A stretch of DNA of 64,000 bases from G965276765 sp965276765 (GTDB taxonomy: Bacteria; Actinomycetota; Acidimicrobiia; Acidimicrobiales; Palsa-688). The notes under the pieces are model-generated. The model saw only the letters and a list, made by a program, of their open reading frames with translations. It was not told where the DNA came from and ran no database searches. Each line of letters begins with the position of its first letter. Positions within the stretch are counted from its first letter, which is position 1. A program made the position numbers and the translations under genes. Shown one piece after another: positions 50,460-58,317 of this stretch. The stretch lies in assembly GCA_965276765.1 (NCBI GenBank), contig OZ255627.1, forward strand, positions 4,278,001 through 4,342,000. The letters run 5' to 3'.

Positions 50460-52829
50460 ATGCTGCGTGAGGCGCTGGCCGGGAGACGCATCGCCGTCAC
50501 CGGTGCGACCGGGTTTCTCGGCACCGCCGTGACCGAGCGGCTCTTGCGGGCCGTCCCGGGCTGCGAGGTGGTCCTCGTCGTCCGCCCCGGACGCCGCGGT
50601 GCCGTCGACCGGGTACGGCGCGAGGTCGTCAAGAACAACTGCTTCGACCGGCTGCGACAACAGCTCGGCGATGGCTTCGACGCCGAAGTGGCGCGGCGAC
50701 TGCAGGTGGTCGGCGGCGACGTCGGCGTGGATGGCCTGGCTCTCGACCAGGCGGGCGAGGAGATCCTGGCCTCGTGCTCGACCGTCATCCACTCGGCGGC
50801 GACGGTGAGCTTCGATTCCCCCCTCGACACGGCGGTCGAGACCAACCTCCTCGGGCCCTCCCGGGTCGCCGCGGTGCTCAACCGCCTCCACGGCGACGGC
50901 ACCGACGCAGCGCTGCCGCATCTCGTCGCCGTGTCGACGGCGTACGTCGCGGGCGGGCGGCGGGGTCCGACGCCGGAGGCGGTCCTCTCCCAGACCCCGT
51001 GGTCCACCGAGGTCCCCTGGCGGCCGGAGGTGGCGGCGGCGCAACGGGCGCGTGCCGATGCCGACGCCGCCAGCCGAGAGCCCAAGATGCTGACCCGCTT
51101 CCACCGGGAGGCCAGAGCGGAGCTCGGCGCGGCGGGCACGCCGCTCCTCGCGGCCAGAGCCGAGCGGGCGCGCGAGGACTGGGTGAAGGACCGGATGGTC
51201 ACCATCGGCAAGGCGAGGGCCCAGGGCCTGGGCTGGCCAGACGCGTACGCCTACACCAAGGCGCTCGGCGAACGGGCCCTGCTCGATACGAGGGGCTCGC
51301 TGCCGGTGTCGATCGTGCGGCCCTCGATCATCGAGTCGGCGCTGGCCGAACCCGTTCCCGGGTGGATCCGCGGCTTTCGCATGGCCGATCCCGTCATCAT
51401 CGGGTACGCCCGCAACCTGCTCAAGGAGTTCCCCGGGATCCCGGAGGGGATCATCGACGTGATCCCCGTCGATCTCGTCGTCGCCGCCGTGCTGGCCGTG
51501 GCCGCCCGGGGTCCGCTGGACGAGCCCGACGTCATCCACGCCGCGTCCGGCGCTAGGAACCCGCTGCGCTACCGCCAGCTCGTCGACCTGGTGAGGGAGT
51601 GGTTCACGAGCCATCCGCTCGCCGACGCCAACGATCAGCCGATCGCTGTCCCCGAATGGTCGTTCCCTGGGCGCCAGCGGGTCCAGCGCCAGTTGCGGCA
51701 GGCCAACCGGGCGTTGGGGGGCGCCGAGCGCGCCCTGCAAGCGCTGCCGTTGCGGGGCCGCCAGGCCGACCTGGCCGCCCGCCTCGAAGAGCGCAAGGGC
51801 GAGGCCGAACGAGCCCTCTCCTACGTCGAGCTGTACGGGGCCTACACCGAGACCGAAGCCGTCTTCGGTGTCGACCGCCTGTTGGCCCTGCACGAGAGCC
51901 TGCCGCCCGACGAGCGCGCCGAGTTCAACATGGACCCCGGCGTCATCGACTGGCCGAGCTTCTGCCACGACGTGTACTTGCCGTCGGTGGTCGCCCACGC
52001 ACGGGTCCGTCAGGTCCCTGCGCCCGGGTCGACGCGGAAGGCGGGCGGGGCGACGGGCCTGACCCGCGAGGAGCGGGGCCGAAGAGCGATCCTCTCCGCC
52101 GAGCGTCACCTCGCCGTGTTCGACCTCGAGAACACACTGATCGCGTCGAACGTGGTCGATTCCTACGCCTACCTGGCGACCAGGCACAGGGGCGATCGGG
52201 CCAGGGCGACGATCGTGGCGCGCACGCTGCGGGAGGCCCCCGGGCTCCTCGCCGCCGACCGGGCCGACCGTGGTGACTTCCTGCGGGCGTTCTACCGACG
52301 CTACGAAGGGGCGCCCGTCGATCGGCTCAGGGCCGAGGGGTGGGACCTTTGGAACGACCTCCTCCTCACCAAATCGTTCCCCGCCGGCCTGCGCCGGGTC
52401 CGTGAGCACCGGAGGATGGGCCACAAGACGCTGCTGATCACCGGGGCGCTCGACATCGTGATCGAACCGCTGCGCCCGCTCTTCGACGAGGTGGTCTGCG
52501 CCCATTTGGGGGAAAGAGCGGGCCGGTTCACCGGCGAGCTCATCGATGCCCCTCCCACCGGGGAGGCCAGGGCGCTGATCATGGCGGACTACGCCTCGCA
52601 GCACGGTCTCGACCTCGGCCAGTCGGTCGCCTACGCGGACTCGGCGAGCGACCTCCCTATGCTCGAGGCGGCCGGCCATCCGGTGGCGGTCAACCCCGAG
52701 ACCAAGCTCGCCGCCATCGCCCGCAAGCGGGGATGGCACGTCGAGCACTGGCCCAAGGCGCCCGGGGGTCCCCGCCCCCTCCTGCCCATCGGCCCCCGCC
52801 GGCCGGCCAGCGCGAGGCTGGGGTCATGA
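50460..52829 (+). CDS. Fatty acyl-CoA reductase-like SDR fused to a HAD-IB domain
   Basis: The 789-residue protein begins with the extended-SDR NAD(P) motif V-T-G-A-T-G-F-L-G-T-A-V, then H-S-A-A-T-V-S-F and the active-site Y-A-Y-T-K-A-L-G-E (Y-x-x-x-K); S-I-V-R-P-S-I-I-E-S-A follows. This is the fatty acyl-CoA reductase (male-sterility) type that makes fatty alcohols or aldehydes. A middle region of about 150 residues leads to a C-terminal HAD-IB domain: V-F-D-L-E-N-T-L near residue 555, G-H-K-T-L-L-I-T-G-A and Y-A-D-S-A-S-D-L-P-M-L. In motif I the second Asp is replaced by Glu (D-L-E-N-T), so phosphatase activity is uncertain. Confidence 0.85.
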   Translation: MLREALAGRRIAVTGATGFLGTAVTERLLRAVPGCEVVLVVRPGRRGAVDRVRREVVKNNCFDRLRQQLGDGFDAEVARRLQVVGGDVGVDGLALDQAGEEILASCSTVIHSAATVSFDSPLDTAVETNLLGPSRVAAVLNRLHGDGTDAALPHLVAVSTAYVAGGRRGPTPEAVLSQTPWSTEVPWRPEVAAAQRARADADAASREPKMLTRFHREARAELGAAGTPLLAARAERAREDWVKDRMVTIGKARAQGLGWPDAYAYTKALGERALLDTRGSLPVSIVRPSIIESALAEPVPGWIRGFRMADPVIIGYARNLLKEFPGIPEGIIDVIPVDLVVAAVLAVAARGPLDEPDVIHAASGARNPLRYRQLVDLVREWFTSHPLADANDQPIAVPEWSFPGRQRVQRQLRQANRALGGAERALQALPLRGRQADLAARLEERKGEAERALSYVELYGAYTETEAVFGVDRLLALHESLPPDERAEFNMDPGVIDWPSFCHDVYLPSVVAHARVRQVPAPGSTRKAGGATGLTREERGRRAILSAERHLAVFDLENTLIASNVVDSYAYLATRHRGDRARATIVARTLREAPGLLAADRADRGDFLRAFYRRYEGAPVDRLRAEGWDLWNDLLLTKSFPAGLRRVREHRRMGHKTLLITGALDIVIEPLRPLFDEVVCAHLGERAGRFTGELIDAPPTGEARALIMADYASQHGLDLGQSVAYADSASDLPMLEAAGHPVAVNPETKLAAIARKRGWHVEHWPKAPGGPRPLLPIGPRRPASARLGS

Positions 52830-52876
52830 AGGCTGCGTTCGTCCAGACACTGATCGGAAAGGAGCGAGGGTGGTGA
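52826..52876 (+). CDS. 16-codon linker ORF between reductase and dehydrogenase genes
   Basis: An ATG overlaps the reductase stop (ATGA, 52826-52829). The short frame M-K-A-A-F-V-Q-T-L-I-G-K-E-R-G-W ends in a TGA at 52874-52876 that overlaps GTG 52873 of the dehydrogenase. It also carries the AAAGGAG ribosome site of that gene. Either it is a translated coupling peptide, or the remnant of a medium-chain dehydrogenase N-terminus, which often begins M-K-A-A-V-V. Too short to be certain. Confidence 0.35.
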   Translation: MKAAFVQTLIGKERGW

Positions 52877-54060
52877 AGGCGCTACGGGTGGAACGGTCGG
52901 TGGCGAGGTTCGCGGCGGCGCGTGTGGCCTCGGGGCTCGGTGCCGGCGCCGGCGGCCGAGTCGGGCTGCTGCGTTATGGCGACATCCCGCCCCTCGAGCT
53001 GCCGGGGCCGGACTGGACCCGTGTCAAGCCGCGCCTGTCGGGGATCTGCGGTTCGGACCTGGCGACGGTGGACGGGCGCAGCTCCAGGTGGTTCGAGTCG
53101 ATCGTCAGCTTCCCGTTCGTGCCGGGCCACGAGATCGTCGGCGTGGACGAGTCGGGGCGCAGGGTCGTCGTCCAGCCGGTGCTCGGCTGCGTGCCGCGCG
53201 GCATCGACCCGCCCTGCCCGGCCTGCGCCGAAGGGGCGAGCAATCAGTGCGTGAACCTGACCGGCGGGCACCTGCAGCCGGGACTCCAGACGGGCTACTG
53301 CCACGAGACGGGCGGGGGCTGGTCCCAAGAGCTCGTCGCCCACAACTCGCAGCTCCATCCCGTGCCCGATGGCTGGACCGACGAGGCGGCCGTCATGGTC
53401 GAACCGATCGCCTGCGCCATCCACGGTGCCCTGGCCGCGCCGGCGGCGGCGCCGACGAGGGAGATCACCGCCGTGGTCATCGGCGCCGGCACGCTCGGGC
53501 TCGGCGTGGTCGCCGCCATCGGTCGGTTCAGGACCGACATAGCCGCCACGATCGTCGTCGCCAAACACCCCGAGCAGCGCCGGCTGGCGCGCGCCCTCGG
53601 AGCCTCGACGGTGGCCGAACCGGCCGAGTTGCGCCGGGCCGTGCGCCGCAACACCGGGTCGTGGATGAGAGACGACGGCCAGCTGAGCGACGGCGCACCG
53701 ATCGTGATCGACTGTGTCGGGTCGGCCGCTTCGATCGCCGACGCCCTCGCCGTGGTGGCCCCCGGAGGCACGGTGGTGATGGTCGGCATGCCCGGCCATG
53801 TCGGCGTGGATCTCACCGGGTTGTGGCAGCGCGAGGTCCGCCTCGTCGGCGCCTACGCCTACGGCCGCGAGCCCGGCGCCGGCGGCAAGCACAGCTTCGA
53901 GCTGGCGTTCGAGCTGGTTCAGTCGCTCGGCTTGGAGCGCCTCGTCAGCGCCTGCTACCCCCTCGAGCGCCACGGCGACGCCATCGAGCACGCCGCGTCG
54001 GCCGGACGCCGTGGTGCCACCAAGGTCGTCTTCGACCTCCGTCGCGACCAGAAACGCTAG
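52870..54060 (+). CDS. Zinc-dependent medium-chain alcohol dehydrogenase
   Basis: The 396-residue protein has the catalytic-zinc pattern G-I-C-G-S-D-L near residue 57 and G-H-E-I-V-G near 86. A cysteine cluster follows (C-P-A-C-A-E-G-A-S-N-Q-C, the structural-zinc loop, with an extra C-V-P-R). The Rossmann part is V-V-I-G-A-G-T-L-G-L-G-V. It starts at GTG 52870 or 52873 after AAAGGAG. In the cluster it could oxidise or reduce a fatty alcohol/aldehyde from the preceding reductase, but the substrate is unknown. Confidence 0.85.
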   Translation: MVKALRVERSVARFAAARVASGLGAGAGGRVGLLRYGDIPPLELPGPDWTRVKPRLSGICGSDLATVDGRSSRWFESIVSFPFVPGHEIVGVDESGRRVVVQPVLGCVPRGIDPPCPACAEGASNQCVNLTGGHLQPGLQTGYCHETGGGWSQELVAHNSQLHPVPDGWTDEAAVMVEPIACAIHGALAAPAAAPTREITAVVIGAGTLGLGVVAAIGRFRTDIAATIVVAKHPEQRRLARALGASTVAEPAELRRAVRRNTGSWMRDDGQLSDGAPIVIDCVGSAASIADALAVVAPGGTVVMVGMPGHVGVDLTGLWQREVRLVGAYAYGREPGAGGKHSFELAFELVQSLGLERLVSACYPLERHGDAIEHAASAGRRGATKVVFDLRRDQKR

Positions 54061-54072
54061 GAGCGCTTCCGC

Positions 54073-55662
54073 ATGCCTCGCCCCGGCTTCGTCCTCGAGG
54101 TCGACCGGTCGACCCCGCCCATCCTCACCTGGCACGGTGAGGGCTTCCGGCTCGAACGGCTTCCGGCCGGCCGCTCACGAGTCATCTACGCTCCCGAGCC
54201 CGTCGAGGGGCTCGACGACCCCGACGAGGCCATTCGCCAAGCTCTCCTCCATCCGACCGGCGAAAGCGATCCGCTTCCGGCCCGGCTGCATCCGGGGATG
54301 AAGTTGACCATCGCCTTCGACGACGTGTCGCTCCCGCTGCCCCCGATGCGGAGGCCGGACAACCGTCAGCGGGTCATCGAGGCGGTCCTCGACCTGGCCG
54401 CCGAGGCCGGGGTCGACGACGTCGTGCTGATCTGCGCTCTTGCGCTGCACCGGCGCATGACCGAGGCCGAGCTCCGTCACGCCGTCGGCGACCGGGTCTA
54501 CGACGCCTTCGCCCCCAACGGCCTGCTCCTCCAACACGACGCCGAGGACCCCGACGGGCTCGTCTACGTGGGCGAGACCGACCAGGGCGAGGAGGTGGAG
54601 ATCAACAAACGGGCCGCAGAGTCGGACCTGCTGGTGTACGTCAACATCAACCTGGTGGCGATGGACGGCGGCCACAAGAGCGTGGCCACCGGCCTGGCCA
54701 GCTATCGCAGCCTCCGCCACCACCACAACGTGAAGACCATGCGCCACAGCCGGTCGTTCATGGACCAGGACCGCTCCGAGCTGCACTCGTCCAACTGGCG
54801 CATGGGCCGGCTCATAGCCGCGGCTGGCATCGACGTCTTCCAGATCGAGACGACGCTCGACAACGACTCCTTCCCGACCCAGATGGCGTTCTTGCAGCGC
54901 CGGGAGTGGGAGTGGTCGGCGCGCGACCGGGCGACCTATCTCGGCACGACGCGAGCCCTCAAGGTCGGGTCCGACCGCATCAACCGGTCGGTCTTCCAGT
55001 CCATCAAGGCGCCGTACACGATGACCGGCGTCCACGCCGGGGAGGTCGAGGCCGTTCACGCCGCCACGACCGAAGCGGTCTACCGCCAGCAGCTCGTAAC
55101 GGTCGATGGCCAGACCGACGTGGCCGTGTTCGGCCTGCCCCACATCTGCCCCTACAACGTCAACTCGATCATGAACCCGATCCTGGTGATGTGCATGGGC
55201 CTCGGGTACCTCTTCAACCTGTACCGGGGGCGCCCGATCGTGCGCGAGGGCGGTGTGGCCATCCTCAGCCACCCGACGCCGTGGGCCTTCCACCCCGTCC
55301 ACCATCCGAGCTACATCGACTTCTTCGAGGAGGTGCTCGCCGAGACAACCGACCCCGTGGAGATCGAGAAGACCTACGAGCACCGCTTCGCCACCGACGA
55401 GTGGTACCGACATCTTTACCGGACGGGCCACGCCTACCACGGGGTCCACCCCTTTTACATGTGGTACTGGGGGGCGCACGCTCTCGAACACCTCGGCGCC
55501 GTGGTCATCGTCGGCGGCGACCCCAAGGCCGTGCGCCGGCTCGGGTTCAAGCCGGCGTCGACCCTCGATGACGCCCTGGAGATGGCATCGGACACCGTCG
55601 GTCCTGCCCCGACGATCAGCCATTTCCACTGCCCACCGATCATGCTCGCCGACGTCCAGTGA
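54073..55662 (+). CDS. LarA-like (DUF2088) protein, nickel-pincer racemase superfamily
   Basis: The 529-residue protein contains the LarA N-terminal signature I-A-F-D-D-V-S-L-P-L-P-P-M-R-R-P-D (compare D-x-T-R-P in lactate racemase) and a catalytic region with C-A-L-A-L-H-R-R-M-T (His), V-A-M-D-G-G-H-K-S-V-A-T-G (Lys) and R-H-H-H-N. It is about 100 residues longer than lactate racemase; the C-terminal 150 residues (W-Y-R-H-L-Y-R-T-G-H-A-Y-H-G-V-H-P-F-Y-M-W-Y-W-G) are unusual. No LarB/C/E pincer genes are in the window. A hydroxyacid racemase or epimerase activity is possible. It overlaps the next gene (GTGA). Confidence 0.75.
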   Translation: MPRPGFVLEVDRSTPPILTWHGEGFRLERLPAGRSRVIYAPEPVEGLDDPDEAIRQALLHPTGESDPLPARLHPGMKLTIAFDDVSLPLPPMRRPDNRQRVIEAVLDLAAEAGVDDVVLICALALHRRMTEAELRHAVGDRVYDAFAPNGLLLQHDAEDPDGLVYVGETDQGEEVEINKRAAESDLLVYVNINLVAMDGGHKSVATGLASYRSLRHHHNVKTMRHSRSFMDQDRSELHSSNWRMGRLIAAAGIDVFQIETTLDNDSFPTQMAFLQRREWEWSARDRATYLGTTRALKVGSDRINRSVFQSIKAPYTMTGVHAGEVEAVHAATTEAVYRQQLVTVDGQTDVAVFGLPHICPYNVNSIMNPILVMCMGLGYLFNLYRGRPIVREGGVAILSHPTPWAFHPVHHPSYIDFFEEVLAETTDPVEIEKTYEHRFATDEWYRHLYRTGHAYHGVHPFYMWYWGAHALEHLGAVVIVGGDPKAVRRLGFKPASTLDDALEMASDTVGPAPTISHFHCPPIMLADVQ

Positions 55663-56729
55663 GCGACGCAGACCGGCCGGCCGTCCGTCGAGGTGCGGCC
55701 GGTGCTCGGAGTGCTGTCGGCGCCGCCATCGCCCCCCGCATCGTCGTCGATCGGCTCCGCCGCATCGGCGAACCGGCCGGCGCCACCCGCCCCGAGGCCC
55801 GCCTCCCGGTCCATCCGGGTGCGCCGGCCGTGCGCATCCCCCGCCCACGAGGGTTTCCTTTCTCCAAGCCGACGTGGCCCGACAGCGTCCCTCGCCCTCC
55901 TCTCGAGCGCACCCTCGGGGTCGACTACGACTCATCTTGGGCCAGGAGATACCCGGCTCGAGTGGCCCGGCTGCTCATAAACGAAGCCGTCACGAGGCCG
56001 GTCGTGGCCGCCGTCGCCGCGCCCGATGTGGGGGGCCTCGACCGCATCGCCCATCTCCACGGGCCGGCGATCTTTGCCGCCAACCACTCGAGCCACGTCG
56101 ACACCCCGCTGCTGATCTCCGTGATCCCGGAGCGGTGGCGCAATCGGCTGGTCGTCGCCGGCGCCGCCGACTACTTCTTCGACACCCGGCTGAAGGCATC
56201 GGCGTTCGCCCTCGTGCTCAACGCCGTGCCGATCGAACGCCAGCGGGTCCACCGCGGCTCCGCCCACCGCCTGGCGTTGCTCCTCGAGGAGGGTTGGAGC
56301 CTCGTGATCTACCCCGAAGGGGGGCGCAGTCCCGACGGCTGGGGCCAGCCGCACAGCGCCGGAGCGGCCTGGCTTGCCGCTCGCACCGGTCGCCCGGTCG
56401 TGCCCATCCACATCGACGGGACCCGCCAGATCCTGCCCCGCGGCGGCGGCCGTATCTCCCCCGGACGCTCCCGGGTCACCTTCGGGCGACCCCTGCGGGG
56501 CGGACCTTCCGAGTCCAGGGACCTGGCCGACCGGCTCGAGCGGGCCATCGAGACCCTCGCCGACGAGCAGACCACCGACTGGTGGACCGCAACCCGAAGG
56601 GCGGCCAGCCGGACGTCGCCCGCGCTCACCGGCCCGGAGGCGACCAGCCCCTGGAGGCGGACCTGGGCCCTCGGTTCCGAGCCTCGGCGCGGCGCGGGGC
56701 CCGCCGGCTCGGGCCGCTGGTCGCGCTGA
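55659..56729 (+). CDS. Lysophospholipid acyltransferase (PlsC family)
   Basis: The 356-residue product has the acyltransferase motifs N-H-S-S-H-V-D (HX4D; catalytic His and Asp) near residue 142, V-P-I-E-R-Q near 188 and Y-P-E-G-G-R-S near 219. V-V-P-I-H-I-D-G-T is block IV. The first 110 residues are a basic/Pro-rich extension, and the C-terminus is Arg-rich. It transfers an acyl group to a glycerolipid or related acceptor at the membrane. GTG 55659 overlaps the LarA-like stop. A nearby second acyltransferase is fused to a HAD domain. Confidence 0.88.
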   Translation: MSDADRPAVRRGAAGARSAVGAAIAPRIVVDRLRRIGEPAGATRPEARLPVHPGAPAVRIPRPRGFPFSKPTWPDSVPRPPLERTLGVDYDSSWARRYPARVARLLINEAVTRPVVAAVAAPDVGGLDRIAHLHGPAIFAANHSSHVDTPLLISVIPERWRNRLVVAGAADYFFDTRLKASAFALVLNAVPIERQRVHRGSAHRLALLLEEGWSLVIYPEGGRSPDGWGQPHSAGAAWLAARTGRPVVPIHIDGTRQILPRGGGRISPGRSRVTFGRPLRGGPSESRDLADRLERAIETLADEQTTDWWTATRRAASRTSPALTGPEATSPWRRTWALGSEPRRGAGPAGSGRWSR

Positions 56730-56782
56730 GGTCTCCTACCCGCCTCGGCGGCGGCCGGCGCCGGGCCAGGTAGCGTCGGGAC

Positions 56783-58207
56783 ATGGTCGGGGCCGCTGCC
56801 ATCTTCGATCTCGATCGCACGCTGCTCAAAGGATCGTCTGCGCCGGCGTTCAACGACGCCTTGTACGAAGCCGGTCTGACGACACGGCGCAGCCTGCCCG
56901 GGCAGAGCCTCATGCTCAAGGCCTACGAGCTCGCCGGTGAGACGCTGCCATCCATGGCGCTGGCCCGCCTGGCGTCGACTGCCGCTCGGGGCCGTCCCGT
57001 CGACGAGGTCGAGGCCGCGGCCGAGCAGGCGGCGCACGCCCTGATGCGCGACCTCGCAGGGTGGGCCACGCCCCTGATCCAACGCCATCGAGACGCCGGC
57101 CGCCGGCTGGTCCTGGCCACGACCTCCCCATTCGACCTGGTCGGGCCGTTCGCAGCCAGGCTCGGCTTCGACGATGTCGTCGCCACCCGATGGGCGAACC
57201 GCCCCGACGGCGAGGGCAGGCTCCGGTACACAGGCCGGCTCGAAGGGCCGTTTGTGTGGGGGGTCGGCAAGCTCGACGCCGTCCGACGCTGGGCGGCATC
57301 GGCCGGCGTCAGCCTGGGCGAGAGCTGGGCCTACTCCGACAGCGCCTACGACCTGCCGCTGCTGCTCGCCGTGGGCCATCCGACGGCGGTCAATCCCGAC
57401 GCCAGGCTGCTGGCCGCCGCAACCATCGGGCGGTGGCCGATCCTCAACCTGGATGCGCCGCCGACGGTACCGAAGCTCCTGGGCGCCGAGCTGCAGGACG
57501 TGGTGCGCCACCTCACGCCGAAGGCAGCGTTCCCGTACGCCAGGTTCGATATCTCAGGGACGCACCACATTCCTCGGCGCGGACCGGTCATCGTCGCCGC
57601 TAACCACCGCAGCTACTTCGACCCGGTCGCGTTCTCGCTCGCCGTGTACGAGCGCGGGCGGACGCCGAGGACGCTGGCCAAACGGGAGCTGTTCGACGCG
57701 CCGGTCGTCGGAGCGCTCATCCGCGCCTTCGGTGCCATCCCCGTCGATCGAGCCATGGCGGCGGGAGCGTCTGCGCTCGACGAGGCCGAAGCCGCGCTGG
57801 CCGCCGGCGAGTGTGTGGTGATCATGCCGCAGGGCACGATCCCACGCGGAGCGGATTTCTTCGAGCCGAAGCTGACCGCAAGGACCGGCGTGGCCAGGCT
57901 GGCGGCGGCGACGGGGGCCAGGGTCGTGCCCCTCGGGATCTGGGGCAGCGAGCGCGTCTGGCCGCGATCGGCACTCGTACCCAACGTGACCGCCGTGGTC
58001 CACCCTCCGCCTGTCAGGGTGCGCATCGGACCCCAGGTCCGCGGGCTCAGCGGCACCAACATGAAGCGGGACACCGAGCGGGTGATGGAGGCGATCACCG
58101 AGCTGCTGCCGCCCGAGGCCAGGCTCGCACGCATCCCGACGGCCGCCGAGCTGGCCCTGACCCTCCCCGCCGGTGGGGGCAGGACTACCGACGGTAAGGG
58201 CCGGTGA
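56783..58207 (+). CDS. HAD-IB phosphatase-like domain fused to a PlsC acyltransferase
   Basis: The 474-residue protein starts with an intact HAD motif I, I-F-D-L-D-R-T-L (D9, D11), and later V-L-A-T-T-S-P-F and Y-S-D-S-A-Y-D-L-P-L-L, as in HAD-IB/SerB-like proteins. The second half is a PlsC domain: A-A-N-H-R-S-Y-F-D (HX4D), A-I-P-V-D-R and I-M-P-Q-G-T-I-P-R-G in place of P-E-G. This fusion is known in actinobacteria and can act as lysophosphatidate acyltransferase with phosphatase. It complements the acyl-CoA reductase-HAD fusion upstream. Similar domain pairing in two genes of one cluster is notable. Confidence 0.88.
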   Translation: MVGAAAIFDLDRTLLKGSSAPAFNDALYEAGLTTRRSLPGQSLMLKAYELAGETLPSMALARLASTAARGRPVDEVEAAAEQAAHALMRDLAGWATPLIQRHRDAGRRLVLATTSPFDLVGPFAARLGFDDVVATRWANRPDGEGRLRYTGRLEGPFVWGVGKLDAVRRWAASAGVSLGESWAYSDSAYDLPLLLAVGHPTAVNPDARLLAAATIGRWPILNLDAPPTVPKLLGAELQDVVRHLTPKAAFPYARFDISGTHHIPRRGPVIVAANHRSYFDPVAFSLAVYERGRTPRTLAKRELFDAPVVGALIRAFGAIPVDRAMAAGASALDEAEAALAAGECVVIMPQGTIPRGADFFEPKLTARTGVARLAAATGARVVPLGIWGSERVWPRSALVPNVTAVVHPPPVRVRIGPQVRGLSGTNMKRDTERVMEAITELLPPEARLARIPTAAELALTLPAGGGRTTDGKGR

Positions 58208-58317
58208 CGGCCCGCCGGCACGCTGACAACCGTGGCGCGAACTTCGGCTGGGCGCAGGCTATGCTCCCCGCCCACATCTGTAGTACGGGTTACCACGGGC
58301 AGACCCAGGAGGAACAA

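Noticed and set aside
50331..52748. Long minus-strand frame opposite the acyl-CoA reductase gene
   Set aside because: Antisense shadow without domain or start signals; the plus-strand product has clear SDR and HAD motifs.
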